A stretch of 57,956 bases of DNA from DATBFG01 sp036558645 (GCA_036558645.1 DATBFG010000057.1:1-57956), one strand, 5' to 3'. Positions 8,804 through 17,211 are shown, numbered from the stretch's first letter. The notes: generated by a model not told the origin, from the letters alone. Numbers and translations are program-made.

Positions 8804-10090
8804 ATGCCGATTCCCAACAGGATGTCCCTTCCCTTAGCTGAGGCTGATCCACAGATTGCTGTTGCCCTCGACAACGAGGCGCGGCGGCAGCACGACGGGC
8901 TGGAGTTGATAGCCTCGGAAAACTTCGTCAGCGAGGCCGTGCTCGAGGCGATGGGCTCGGTGTTTACCAACAAGTATGCCGAGGGGTATCCGGGAAAACG
9001 GTACTACGGCGGGTGCGAGTACGCCGACATCGTGGAGAATCTGGCGCGTGATCGCGCGAAGCAACTCTTCGGAGCGGAGCACGCCAACGTGCAGCCGCAT
9101 GCGGGATCGCAGGCCAACATGGAAGCCTATGCTGCGATCATTCAGCCGGGCGATACGATTCTGGGGCTCAACCTGGCGCATGGCGGACATTTGACGCATG
9201 GACATCCGCTGAACTTCTCGGGGAAGACGTATCGCATCGTGCCGTACGGCGTAACCAAGGAATCGGAGACGATTGACTACGACGATCTGGAGAAGCTTGC
9301 GGAGAAAGAACGGCCGAAGCTGATCATTGGTGGCGGAAGCGCGTATCCACGGATCATCGACTTTGCCCGCATGCGCGCGATTGCGGATAAAGTCGGTGCG
9401 CTGTACCTCGTCGATATGGCGCACTTTGCAGGGCTGGTGGCTGGAGGAGTGCATCCTTCGCCTGTGCCGCATGCGCATATCGTGACCACGACAACGCACA
9501 AGACGCTACGTGGACCGAGAGCGGGGCTGATCCTGAGTAAGCAGGAATTCGCGGCCCCGATCGACAAAGTTGTCTTTCCCGGAATGCAGGGCGGACCGCT
9601 CGTTCACATCATTGCGGCGAAGGCGGTGTGCTTCCATGAAGCGATGCAACCTGCATTCCGCGACTATGCCAAGCAGGTCGTGGCGAACGCGAAGGTGCTC
9701 GCAGAGACGCTGGCGGCCGAAGGTTTCCGCGTGATTTCGGGTGGAACCGACACGCATCTGATGCTGATCGACGTGTTCTCGCAGGGTATGCTGGGAAGTG
9801 AAGCAGAGAAGGCTCTGGGCGAGGCGAACATCACTGTCAACAAGAATGCCATTCCGTTCGATACCAATCCGCCGATGAAGCCAAGCGGAATCCGGTTGGG
9901 ATCTCCGGCGCTGACGACACGAGGGATGAAAGAAGCGGAGATGCGCCAGGTGGGACGTTGGATATCGGAAGCATTACGCAATCGGACTGACGCTGCGATT
10001 CTGGGACGGATTCGGAAGTCGGTCATGGAACTGGCAGAAGCATTTCCGCTGTACGCAGAGCGGCGGGCAAAGGCGGAAGTGAGAGCTTAG
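8804..10090 (+). CDS. glyA: Serine hydroxymethyltransferase
   Basis: 428 aa, full length for bacterial SHMT. It converts serine and tetrahydrofolate to glycine and 5,10-methylene-THF in the cytosol and is the main one-carbon source. Visible hallmarks are LIASENFVS near the N-terminus, YPGKRYYGGCEYAD, VQPHAGSQANMEAY, and the PLP motif VTTTTHKTLRGPRAG with the Schiff-base Lys233. GGTDTHLMLID and TVNKNAIPFD occur in the C-terminal part. It is a single-gene unit: a promoter-like sequence lies upstream and a stem-loop with a T run follows the stop. Confidence 0.97.
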   Translation: MPIPNRMSLPLAEADPQIAVALDNEARRQHDGLELIASENFVSEAVLEAMGSVFTNKYAEGYPGKRYYGGCEYADIVENLARDRAKQLFGAEHANVQPHAGSQANMEAYAAIIQPGDTILGLNLAHGGHLTHGHPLNFSGKTYRIVPYGVTKESETIDYDDLEKLAEKERPKLIIGGGSAYPRIIDFARMRAIADKVGALYLVDMAHFAGLVAGGVHPSPVPHAHIVTTTTHKTLRGPRAGLILSKQEFAAPIDKVVFPGMQGGPLVHIIAAKAVCFHEAMQPAFRDYAKQVVANAKVLAETLAAEGFRVISGGTDTHLMLIDVFSQGMLGSEAEKALGEANITVNKNAIPFDTNPPMKPSGIRLGSPALTTRGMKEAEMRQVGRWISEALRNRTDAAILGRIRKSVMELAEAFPLYAERRAKAEVRA

Positions 10091-10112
10091 GCGAACAATC
10101 AAAAGCACTAAA

Positions 10113-10138
10113 CGAGGACACGGAGGGACACAAAGAAG
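10113..10138. repeat. Dispersed GGACACAAAG repeat, copy after glyA
   Basis: CGAGGACACGGAGGGACACA followed by AAGAAG shows the GAGGACACGG / AGGGACACAAAG units of the family. It overlaps the left arm of the glyA terminator. Confidence 0.55.
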
Positions 10139-10166
10139 TTTTCCTTGAGTGCCCTCTTAGTTTTTT
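10124..10166 (+). terminator. Probable intrinsic terminator of glyA
   Basis: AGGGACAC (10124-10131) pairs with GTGCCCT (10149-10155) with one bulged A, and CTTAGTTTTTT follows. The left arm is built from one copy of the dispersed GGACACAAAG repeat, so this terminator may have been formed from that element. Confidence 0.5.
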
Positions 10167-10212
10167 CGGATGTTCTTCCTGATTTTCTCGGACTTTTCCC
10201 AGTTGGTGACGA

Positions 10213-10392
10213 CTAGGAATTCTTGACCAGAGTTTGTCCGGGCGACTTCAGCGACAAGCGGTGCAACTTGGCCGCCAGGCGGGTGCGGTCGGAGTCGCTG
10301 GTGGCCTTAGCGTGGCGTTTCTGCAACTTTTCGATCTTTTCCGCGCGGGTGCGGCGGCGGCGAATCTCGGGACGACGGCTGGGTGCGGACAT
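10213..10392 (-). CDS. Small highly basic protein, 59 aa
   Basis: A 59-residue ORF shorter than the usual gene-calling cutoff. It starts at ATG 10392 with an AGGAG Shine-Dalgarno about 8 bases upstream and ends at TAG 10213. The protein is rich in Arg/Lys: after SAPSRRPEIRRRRTRAEKI comes a Lys/Ala/Thr helix (KLQKRHAKATSDSDRTRL) and a C-terminus ending LVKNS. The EIRRRRxRxxKxxKLxxRxxKA pattern resembles, from memory, small conserved proteins of planctomycetes and acidobacteria (DUF6800-like); this assignment is tentative. It may bind nucleic acid or ribosomes, judged only from charge. It is divergent from the lipocalin-like gene. Confidence 0.6.
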   Translation of the reverse strand: MSAPSRRPEIRRRRTRAEKIEKLQKRHAKATSDSDRTRLAAKLHRLSLKSPGQTLVKNS

Positions 10393-10440
10393 AACTTGTT
10401 CTCCTGAATTATTAGTGTGACTCGATATTGTAGCAGCAAA

Positions 10441-10461
10441 CCGCAGCCTCCTCGGCTGCGG
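10441..10461. promoter_or_regulatory. Perfect 8-bp hairpin in the 5' region of the lipocalin-like gene
   Basis: CCGCAGCC-TCCTC-GGCTGCGG lies between two divergent genes, 23 bases before the ATG at 10485. There is no T run on either side. It could be a leader hairpin or an operator dyad. Confidence 0.35.
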
Positions 10462-10484
10462 CGGTCTGCGTTAGGATGTCGGCC

Positions 10485-10991
10485 ATGAACATCCAAGTCA
10501 CAGCGGTTGCCTTTCTTTTGTTTGCTTGCGCTATGGCTCGCGGCCAACAATCTCAACCTATTCAAAAGGCGCTTGCCGGGACCTGGCGTTTGGTCTCGGC
10601 GACGGAGACTTTGCGCGATGGCAAGACCCGACCTTATCCGGATCTTGGCCCCGATGCTCGTGGGATGCTTATCTATGCCGACGATGGACACATGTGCGTT
10701 GTCCTGATGAAGCCGAATCGTCCGCCATGGCGCAGCGACGAAGAGGAAGCCACGGATGCGGAGAAGATCAGCGCTGCTTCCGGATTCACGAGTTATTGCG
10801 GAACATACAAAATCGATGAAGAGAAGCACGTGATTACGCATTATCCCAAGATGTCGTTCATGCCGAACTTTATTGGATCGGAGCAGAAGCGGCCTTATAA
10901 GTTGGAAGGCAAGCGACTGATCTTGTCGGATACTGTCCCGGTAGGCGAGATTGAGCGCTGGACGATTGTGTGGGAAAAAGTGAGTGAATAG
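10485..10991 (+). CDS. Secreted lipocalin-like domain protein
   Basis: 168 aa. A signal peptide (MNIQVTAVAFLLFACAMARG, cleavage near GQQ) precedes a lipocalin-like domain: LAGTWRLVSATE is the family's opening strand, then GMLIYADDGHMCVVLM, FTSYCGTYKIDEEKHVITHYPK and the closing RLILSDTVPV. The downstream ATG at 10485 is chosen over 10476 because AGGA lies 9 bases before it and it gives a cleaner signal peptide. The ligand and role are unknown. It is convergent with citF. Confidence 0.72.
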   Translation: MNIQVTAVAFLLFACAMARGQQSQPIQKALAGTWRLVSATETLRDGKTRPYPDLGPDARGMLIYADDGHMCVVLMKPNRPPWRSDEEEATDAEKISAASGFTSYCGTYKIDEEKHVITHYPKMSFMPNFIGSEQKRPYKLEGKRLILSDTVPVGEIERWTIVWEKVSE

Positions 10992-11075
10992 AGGTGAGGT
11001 GTCGCGAACACCGAAAACAGCACACCCCTCAATTTGCTCGGGATGACATTCTAGATTGTGATTCGAAGCTACTAG

Positions 11076-12638
11076 CTATCCTACCTGCCACACGGTATCG
11101 AGCACCGTGCCGTCTACCCATTTCAAGACGGCTACGGGGCGGTCGCCGCGCTTGGGCCGCTGCGGTTTGCCTCCGCAAATTTGTTCGACTTCAGCCTTGA
11201 TATCTTGCAGCTTCCGGATCGGCAGGCTTGAGCCTTTCACTGCGTCAATCAGATCTTTACGCAGCGGGTTGATCGCGATGCCGCGCTCAGTAGCTATCAC
11301 GTCGATCAGTTCGCCGGGGCCGGTGAGGGTGGTGACTTCATCGACGATCACGGGAATGCGATCGCGGAAGGAGGGCACGGCCAGGATGGTGCATCCGGAA
11401 GCCAGGCAGTTCTGCCAGCCGCCGATGCCGTGCAGAAGGCGTCCGTCGGAGTGCGTGACAACGTTGCCGTTGAACTCTACGTCGACTTCGGTCGCGCCTA
11501 AGACGACGGCGTCGACCATCGAGGCAAAGTTTCCCTTGCCGTGGTAGTTGTAGGAGGTGAAGGGAGAGCTCGCGACGTGGCGGGGATCGTTAGCCATAGA
11601 GCGCACGCCGTCGAGGTCGAACGTCTGGCCGTCGAGAATGTAGTCGGTCAGGCCTTCATTGAGCAGCTCGACTAAGTATTTGGTGGAACCTCCGCGGACA
11701 AAGCGGGCTCTGACGCCGTCTTCCTTCATCATGGCTTTCAGGTATTGCACGAAGGCGAGAGCGATGCCTCCCGCTCCAGCCTGGAAGGAAAAGCCGTTAC
11801 GCATGATGCCGGCTTCGCGGAGAAACTTGGCAACCAACTCGGCGATGCGCAGGCGATCGGGAGAACGCGTGATCTGCGTGGTGCCGGAAACAATTTTCGC
11901 CGGATCGCCGATCGACTCGACTTCGACGACGTAGTCCACGTTGTTGCCCTGAATCTGCCATGGCACGCACGGGAACGGAACCAGGTTGTCGGTGACGACG
12001 ATGACGTGGTCAGCGTAGGTCGAGTCGGCGAGAGCAAAGCCAAGCGATCCGCAGGCAGACTTGCCGTGAGAGCCGTCGGCGTTGCCGAAGGGATCGGCGG
12101 TCGGCGCGGCGATGACCGCGATGTCAATATGTACGTCGGCGTCTTGAATGGCCTGCCAGCGTCCGCCATGCGAGCGCAGCACACCCATGCCGCGCATTTT
12201 GCCTTGCGTGCAGTAGTCGCCGAGCGGCCCGTTCATGCTGCCTTCGATGTGATGGATGACGCCCGTCTCCATCAAATCGATCGCGCCCTTCTGCGAAGGA
12301 AAAGATGCACTGGGAAACCACATCAGGTCTTTGACGCCGATCTTCGCCGCAGCTTCGAGCGCCATGAGAGCGACCTTGTCGCCATCGCGAAGATGGTGGT
12401 GGCTGGAGATGACCATGCCATCGCGCAGGCCGCACTTGCGTAGAGCAGTCTCGAGATTGGGGACACGCTTGTCACCGTTCTCGGGGTAGTCTTTGTTGGA
12501 GCGGATGGGCGGTGCTTGCTTGCGTCCGCGGGGCTGATACTTGCCGACACCGAGATAGGGGATCTGAGGCTTGCCGTTGACCATGGCCGGAACCATGCGT
12601 CCGGCAGCGTTCTGCGCGAGTTCGGGCTTGTCGCTCAT
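11076..12638 (-). CDS. citF: Citrate lyase alpha subunit (citrate:acyl-carrier CoA-transferase subunit)
   Basis: 520 aa, matching CitF (about 510). CitF moves the acyl group between acetyl and citryl on the CitD prosthetic arm, preparing citrate for cleavage to oxaloacetate and acetate. CitF signatures are seen along the whole length: ISSHHHLRDGD, GVIHHIEGSMNGPLGDYC, SHGGRWQAI, SGTTQITRSPDRLRIAE, FQAGAGGIALAF, GGSTKYLVELL, GATEVDVEFNGNVVTHSDGRLLHGIGG. It is the last gene of a minus-strand cluster, 54 bases after citDE; that gap holds a dispersed-repeat copy. No citC ligase or citX/citG prosthetic-group genes are in the window. A citramalate-lyase or related activity is possible. Confidence 0.87.
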   Translation of the reverse strand: MSDKPELAQNAAGRMVPAMVNGKPQIPYLGVGKYQPRGRKQAPPIRSNKDYPENGDKRVPNLETALRKCGLRDGMVISSHHHLRDGDKVALMALEAAAKIGVKDLMWFPSASFPSQKGAIDLMETGVIHHIEGSMNGPLGDYCTQGKMRGMGVLRSHGGRWQAIQDADVHIDIAVIAAPTADPFGNADGSHGKSACGSLGFALADSTYADHVIVVTDNLVPFPCVPWQIQGNNVDYVVEVESIGDPAKIVSGTTQITRSPDRLRIAELVAKFLREAGIMRNGFSFQAGAGGIALAFVQYLKAMMKEDGVRARFVRGGSTKYLVELLNEGLTDYILDGQTFDLDGVRSMANDPRHVASSPFTSYNYHGKGNFASMVDAVVLGATEVDVEFNGNVVTHSDGRLLHGIGGWQNCLASGCTILAVPSFRDRIPVIVDEVTTLTGPGELIDVIATERGIAINPLRKDLIDAVKGSSLPIRKLQDIKAEVEQICGGKPQRPKRGDRPVAVLKWVDGTVLDTVWQVG

Positions 12639-12651
12639 TTTCTAAAACAGC

Positions 12652-12685
12652 AAACCACAAAGGACACGAAGGGACGCAAAGAAAA
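12652..12685. repeat. Dispersed GGACACAAAG repeat, copy in the citF-citDE gap
   Basis: AACCACAAAGGACACGAAG followed by GGACGCAAAGA. It is built of roughly 9-10-base units CACAAAGGA / CACGAAGGG / ACGCAAAGA and occupies most of the gap between citDE and citF. Confidence 0.65.
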
Positions 12686-12692
12686 ACATTGA

Positions 12693-13889
12693 TTATGCTT
12701 TGCCCATCTGCTTGGCTCGTGCGACTAACTTCAGTGCCCGCTGTACAACTGGGGGATCGATCATCTTCGAACCCAGGCTGACGACTCCCAAGCCATGCTG
12801 TTGTGCTTCTTCAAAGGCAGCTACAATCTTCTGAGCTTTTTCGATTTCAGCGTGGCTCGGCGAGAACGCTTCGTGGATGACGCGAATCTGTGAAGGATGA
12901 ATGCATCCCATGCCTTCGAAGCCCATGGCGCGAGAGCTCTGTCCCCAGCGGCGGAGACCATCCATGTCACCAACATCACCAAAGACTGAATCGATCGCTT
13001 GAATGCCGATAGCTTTTGCGGCGTTCACCAAGCGCGTACGAGCGTACAGAGACTCCGCTCCTTCGGAAGTTTTCACCACTCCCAAGTCGGCGGTGTAGTC
13101 TTCGAGGCCGATCGTTAACGCGCAGATATTATCGCTAGTGCTCGCGATCGCGGCGGCGTTTTCGATCCCAAGCGCCGATTCGAGGATCGGCATCAGCCAG
13201 ATTGGACGAGCGATTTCATGACGCGTCTTCAGTTCCGAGATCATGCGATCGACTTCTCCGACCTGCGCGGGCGTTTCGGTCTTGGGGATGAGGATCAGAT
13301 CGGGAGATTCGGGAATGATCTCGGCAAGATCTTCGAGCCCGAGAGGCAACTGGTTGATGCGAACCATGCGCTCGCAGGTTCCGAACTCGACAGCTCGCAA
13401 AGTGTTGCGGACCAGGATACGCGCTGCGTCTTTCTCGGCATGATGAACCGAGTCCTCGAGATCGAGAATGATCGCATCGGGCTCGTGCAGGGCGGCGTTG
13501 ATTGCGTATTTGGGCTCGGTGCCGGGGAGATACAGACGCGAACGGCGCAGCCGATCGCGCGCGGAAGGAGCGGGTAACGGGCGCTGATCGGGAAGTGATT
13601 TTTGTCCTACACCTAATCCGGCCCGACGCGCGGCAGTTTCAATCCTGGCAGCAATTACGTACGGCAACGCGCCTTCGTCGTGGATGACGACTCGGGCATG
13701 CTTGATCTTCAGCGCCTCCAGTACTTGGCGGATCTGCGCCTGGATGGCATCTCCATAATAAGGAGAGACACGGGAGTCGAGTACGACCTCAAGGCCTCCA
13801 CGCTCGCGAGGCTCCAATGCCACGTGGAGGTCGGACCGGATTTCTTTACCGTGGTGTCCGGCTTCGGCGGGTTTAGCGGCTGCGCTCAT
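12693..13889 (-). CDS. Citrate lyase acyl-carrier (CitD)-beta subunit (CitE) fusion
   Basis: 398 aa from ATG 13889 (AAGG six bases upstream; the GTG start six codons earlier lies in a repeat). Residues about 12-90 resemble the CitD acyl-carrier subunit (GKEIRSDLHVALEP, GDAIQAQIRQVLEALKI, VIHDEGALPYVIAARIE). Residues about 108-395 are CitE/HpcH-aldolase TIM barrel: RSRLYLPGTEPKY, DAIILDLEDSV with the metal-binding Asp/Glu, RINQLPLG, IPKTETPAQV, LMPILESALGIENA, IGLEDYTADLG, GMGCIHPSQI. CitD and CitE are normally separate proteins. The serine that carries the triphosphoribosyl-dephospho-CoA arm (first Ser of ESSD in classical CitD) aligns with Arg here (IRSD), so holo-carrier formation is uncertain. 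Confidence 0.84.
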   Translation of the reverse strand: MSAAAKPAEAGHHGKEIRSDLHVALEPRERGGLEVVLDSRVSPYYGDAIQAQIRQVLEALKIKHARVVIHDEGALPYVIAARIETAARRAGLGVGQKSLPDQRPLPAPSARDRLRRSRLYLPGTEPKYAINAALHEPDAIILDLEDSVHHAEKDAARILVRNTLRAVEFGTCERMVRINQLPLGLEDLAEIIPESPDLILIPKTETPAQVGEVDRMISELKTRHEIARPIWLMPILESALGIENAAAIASTSDNICALTIGLEDYTADLGVVKTSEGAESLYARTRLVNAAKAIGIQAIDSVFGDVGDMDGLRRWGQSSRAMGFEGMGCIHPSQIRVIHEAFSPSHAEIEKAQKIVAAFEEAQQHGLGVVSLGSKMIDPPVVQRALKLVARAKQMGKA

Positions 13890-13900
13890 CAAAACCTTTT

Positions 13901-13993
13901 TAACCACTTAGGACACAAAGGAAAGTTGAATTGTGCCACGTTAGAGTTCAGTTGGTCTTCTTACTCTGTGCTCCTCTGTGTCACTTTGTGGTT
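13901..13993. repeat. Inverted pair of dispersed GGACACAAAG repeats upstream of citDE
   Basis: A forward copy TAACCACTTAGGACACAAAG (13901-13920) faces an inverted copy at 13964-13993 whose complement reads AACCACAAAGTGACACAGAG onward. Together they fill almost the whole 99-base gap between the isocitrate dehydrogenase-like gene and citDE and could fold into a long imperfect hairpin in the transcript. Confidence 0.65.
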
Positions 13994-14006
13994 CGCCTTT
14001 TCTGAC

Positions 14007-15194
14007 TTACTTCAGTTTCGCCAGAATTGCATCGGTCATCTGGACGGTGCTGGCGGCACCCTGGCTGATCGATTTCGATCCTCCCGAAATGCGCATCATG
14101 TCGTAAGTCCGGACTCTGCCTTCGGCCACGACGTCAGAAATAGCCTTTCGAATGCGATTTGCCTTCTCATCTTCGCCAACGTGGTCGAGCATCATGCAGG
14201 CCGAAAGAATCATCGCAATCGGATTCACGATCGGCGGATTCAGCTCGGCGTACTTTGGAGCTGATCCGTGAGTCGGTTCGAAGACCGCTACGTCGTCGCC
14301 GATATTACCAGACGCGGCAAATCCCAAGCCGCCGACCAATCCGGCGAAAGCATCGGAGAGGATGTCGCCGAAAAGATTCGAGGCTACGATCACGTTATAG
14401 TCCTCGGGATTCTTGTTCAGCCACATGAGTTGGGCATCGATGTTCGTGGACCACAGCGCGATGCCGGGATAGTTCTTTGCGACCTCTTTGGCGGTTTCCT
14501 CCATCATGCCGGAGGTTTCGCGGACGACGTTGGGCTTCTCGCAGATGGTTACGCCTTTGAAGCCACGTTTCTTCGCGTATTCGAAAGCTGCAGTGACGAT
14601 GCGTCGCGCCGCATTCTTAGTAATCACGCGCAAGCTGATGGCAAGCTCGGGGCCGGGAACGTTGGCGAAAGCTTTGTACTTGGGATGAGTAGCGATCGCC
14701 GACCGAACGTTGTCGGGAGGATTGGTCCACTCGATGCCGGCGTACATGCCTTCGGTACCCTGGCGGAAGACGGTGGTGTCGAGTTTGGGTTCGTCAAATT
14801 TCCCGTCGGTTCGCTTGCGGATGTAATTCAGCGGGTTGCCGGTGAAGCCGATGCAGGGACGCATGCAGATATCGAGGTTGAACTTCTGGCGCATGGTCAC
14901 GATCGGGCTGTAGTAGACGTAGCCCTTGCCCTTCAGTTCGGGCTTCAGTTCTTCCTGCGCGGCTTTGTTGGGCTTGGAGGTGATGGCACCGAAGAGACCG
15001 AGCTTGTGCTTGGTCAGCAATTCGATGGTGCGGTCAGGCAGTGCATTGCCGTTGTTGCACCAGCAGTCCCAGCCAATGTTGGCGTGGATGTATTCGGCGT
15101 CGAAGCCGACGGCCTTCAGCACGCGAATAGATTCAGGGAGAACCTGGTTGCCAATGCCGTCACCGGGCATGGAGATTACTGTATGTTTCGCCAT
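14007..15194 (-). CDS. Isocitrate/isopropylmalate dehydrogenase family protein (probable isocitrate dehydrogenase)
   Basis: 395 aa beta-decarboxylating dehydrogenase; it oxidises a 2-hydroxy acid such as isocitrate to 2-oxoglutarate and CO2 with Mg2+. Shared motifs: PGDGIGNQVLPE, FGAITSKPNK, the catalytic Tyr in EGMYAGIEW, CEKPNVVRET, NLFGDILSDAFAGLVGG with metal-binding Asp, and EPTHGSAPKYAE. Lys-Tyr after GSAP matches NADP-type E. coli Icd (Lys344-Tyr345), which hints at NADP use. The substrate loop differs: E. coli RSLNVALRQ corresponds to YSPIVTMRQ, so the Asn that helps bind isocitrate is Ile. The substrate may therefore not be ordinary isocitrate. AGGAG precedes the ATG; the aconitase-like gene ends 62 bases upstream. 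Confidence 0.85.
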   Translation of the reverse strand: MAKHTVISMPGDGIGNQVLPESIRVLKAVGFDAEYIHANIGWDCWCNNGNALPDRTIELLTKHKLGLFGAITSKPNKAAQEELKPELKGKGYVYYSPIVTMRQKFNLDICMRPCIGFTGNPLNYIRKRTDGKFDEPKLDTTVFRQGTEGMYAGIEWTNPPDNVRSAIATHPKYKAFANVPGPELAISLRVITKNAARRIVTAAFEYAKKRGFKGVTICEKPNVVRETSGMMEETAKEVAKNYPGIALWSTNIDAQLMWLNKNPEDYNVIVASNLFGDILSDAFAGLVGGLGFAASGNIGDDVAVFEPTHGSAPKYAELNPPIVNPIAMILSACMMLDHVGEDEKANRIRKAISDVVAEGRVRTYDMMRISGGSKSISQGAASTVQMTDAILAKLK

Positions 15195-15214
15195 GAGGGC
15201 TCCTGTCGAAGATC

Positions 15215-15250
15215 TTTAACCATAAAGGACACAAAGAATCACAGAGGAAG
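15215..15250. repeat. Dispersed GGACACAAAG repeat, copy in the aconitase-IDH gap
   Basis: TTTAACCATAAAGGACACAA then AGAATCACAGAGGAAG, the same family as the copies at 12652 and 13901. It fills the 62-base gap between the two genes. Confidence 0.65.
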
Positions 15251-15256
15251 ACCGTT

Positions 15257-17200
15257 CTACGATAATCCCAACCGCTTCGCCACCAAGTTTTCTACGCCTT
15301 CGGCAATCACTAGCGATTGCGGGACGCTGCCTAGGGGTGGGAAGGTGAAGTTCTCGCCTCGCCAGTGGATCACGCCGCTGGTGAAGTCGACGTCGATATC
15401 GTCGCCGGGAATGATCGTCTTTTCCTTCGCGGCGACTTCTTTGGCGAACTGCTCACGCAGACGGGTCACCAGTTCCGGGACTTCGATGCACAGGAAGCCG
15501 TTATTGTACGCATTGCGCAGGTAGGTCTGCGAGAAGCTGGCGGCGATCACCATCGGGATGCCTTTGGCCTTCAGGCAGGTCACGGCTTGCTCGCGGCTTG
15601 ATCCGGTGCCGAAGTTAAATCCGCTGACAATGACGTCTCCCGACTGCGTGCGCGCGGCAAATTGCGGATCGTAATTCTCCATCACGACTTTCGCCATCAT
15701 TTCCTTGGTCATGTCGTCGCGATAGGTGTAGTCCTTGCCGTAGATGGCGTCAGTGTTGACGTTGTCCTGGGGCATGAAGACCAGGCGGCCTTTGACACGC
15801 TCGGGGAAGCCGGGCAGGATGTCGACTTTTTCGGCGGCAGCCGTGGCGGTAAATTCCTGATAAGTATGCGCCGGAGATTGCCCGTTGGTCACACGCGGCG
15901 CGCGAATGTATCCGGCGACGGCGGAGGACGCGACCACTTCCGGGCTGGCGAGGTAGCACTTGGCATCGCGCGATCCCATGCGGCCCTTGAAATTGCGGTT
16001 GGTCGCGGAGATGCCGACTTCACCCGGCTCAAGCAGACCGACGCCGAGACCGATGCACGGTCCACAGCCCGGAGGAAGTGGGTTTGCTCCGGCATCGAGA
16101 AGTGTTTGCCAAATGCCGCGTCGCTCGGCCTCGTCCTGCACCCACTTGCTGGCTGCGGCGAGATAGAACTTCACCGTCGAGGCGACTTTCTGACCCTTAA
16201 GAACTTTGGCGGCGGCTTCTAGATCTTCGAGGCGCGAGTTCACGCAGGAGACGAGATAGGCCTTCTGGATGGCGACTTCGTTTTTCTCCATCTCGGCAAG
16301 GGAAGACATGACCTGAACTGTGTCCGGGCCGGAGACATGCGGCGTGACTTGGTTGAGATTGAGCACGATGCGCGCGGCGTAGGTGGCGTCTTTGTCCGGC
16401 TGGGGCGGATTTTTCGTCCAGTTCTCGATGTCTTTTTCTGTGAAGCGCTCGACACCTTGCGCCTTCAATCGCTGATGAATATTTTTTAGATAGTTGATGG
16501 TGACCTGATCAACGGGGAACCATCCCACAAGCGGACCCCACTCTGTACTCATGTTGGAGATGGAGAAGCGGGCGTCCATGGAAAGCGAAGCGACGCCAGG
16601 GCCGGAGAATTCGACCGCGGAATTCAGAACTTCGTCGTGGTTGTAAAGCCCACACAGAGTAATGATGACGTCTTTGCCGGTGGCGCCTTCGGGAAGCTTG
16701 CCTTCTAGAACGACTTGAACGCTGCGCGGAATCTGCCACCAGAATTCTCCGGTGGCCCAGACCGCTGCGGCGTCAGTGCGGACGATGGGAGTACCGATCG
16801 CGCCGAGAGCCCCGTACATGTTCGAGTGCGAGTCGGAGGCAACAACGAAAGAACCCGGGACCACATAGCCGCGCTCAACCATGATCTGGTGTCCGATGCC
16901 CGAGCCGGCAGGGTAGAAATCAACACCATGTTGTTTAGCGAATTCTTCGATGGAGCGGTATTTTTTCTGGTTGGCCTCGTCCTGATTCTGGATGTCGTGG
17001 TCGAGTGCGAAGGTGAGTTGATTCGGATTGTGGATCTTTTGCGCGCCGATGCCCTTGAATTTGCTCATGACCGCGGAAGTGTTGTCATGGGTCATGACGC
17101 GATGCGGGCGAATGGAGACGAAGTCTCCAGTGCGGAGAGGGCGGTTGGGTCCCTCGGCGAGGTGCGATTGCGCGATTTTTTCGACGATGGTTTGGGGCAC
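15257..17200 (-). CDS. Aconitase-superfamily hydratase of the fungal homoaconitase (LYS4) type
   Basis: 647 aa with both halves (LeuC-like and LeuD-like) in one chain, far shorter than AcnA (about 890). The text is strikingly close to eukaryotic homoaconitase: GDFVSIRPHRVMTHDN, KIHNPNQLTFALDHD, IEEFAKQHGVDFYPAG, GIGHQIMVERGY, VASDSHSNMYGALGA, GTPIVRTDAAAVWATGEFWW, SNMSTEWGPLVGWFPVD. [4Fe-4S] cysteines are seen near residue 320 (SCVNSR) and near 380/383 (GCGPC). The swivel domain has VNTDAIYGKDYTY and GFNFGTGSSREQAV. It isomerises a tricarboxylate (citrate, homocitrate or methylcitrate); the clustering with citrate lyase and an isocitrate dehydrogenase-like gene favours citrate/isocitrate, but this is inference. 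GTG start with a GGAGG upstream. Confidence 0.88.
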   Translation of the reverse strand: MPQTIVEKIAQSHLAEGPNRPLRTGDFVSIRPHRVMTHDNTSAVMSKFKGIGAQKIHNPNQLTFALDHDIQNQDEANQKKYRSIEEFAKQHGVDFYPAGSGIGHQIMVERGYVVPGSFVVASDSHSNMYGALGAIGTPIVRTDAAAVWATGEFWWQIPRSVQVVLEGKLPEGATGKDVIITLCGLYNHDEVLNSAVEFSGPGVASLSMDARFSISNMSTEWGPLVGWFPVDQVTINYLKNIHQRLKAQGVERFTEKDIENWTKNPPQPDKDATYAARIVLNLNQVTPHVSGPDTVQVMSSLAEMEKNEVAIQKAYLVSCVNSRLEDLEAAAKVLKGQKVASTVKFYLAAASKWVQDEAERRGIWQTLLDAGANPLPPGCGPCIGLGVGLLEPGEVGISATNRNFKGRMGSRDAKCYLASPEVVASSAVAGYIRAPRVTNGQSPAHTYQEFTATAAAEKVDILPGFPERVKGRLVFMPQDNVNTDAIYGKDYTYRDDMTKEMMAKVVMENYDPQFAARTQSGDVIVSGFNFGTGSSREQAVTCLKAKGIPMVIAASFSQTYLRNAYNNGFLCIEVPELVTRLREQFAKEVAAKEKTIIPGDDIDVDFTSGVIHWRGENFTFPPLGSVPQSLVIAEGVENLVAKRLGLS

Positions 17201-17211
17201 GGTTGCCTCCG

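Noticed and set aside
10113..15250. CRISPR-like array from the GGACACAAAG repeats
   Set aside because: Copies are dispersed singly in gene gaps, differ in sequence, and have no regular spacers or cas genes.
14268..15524. 418-aa plus-strand ORF opposite the IDH and aconitase genes
   Set aside because: It is an antisense shadow of well-identified enzymes with typical high-GC frame openness.
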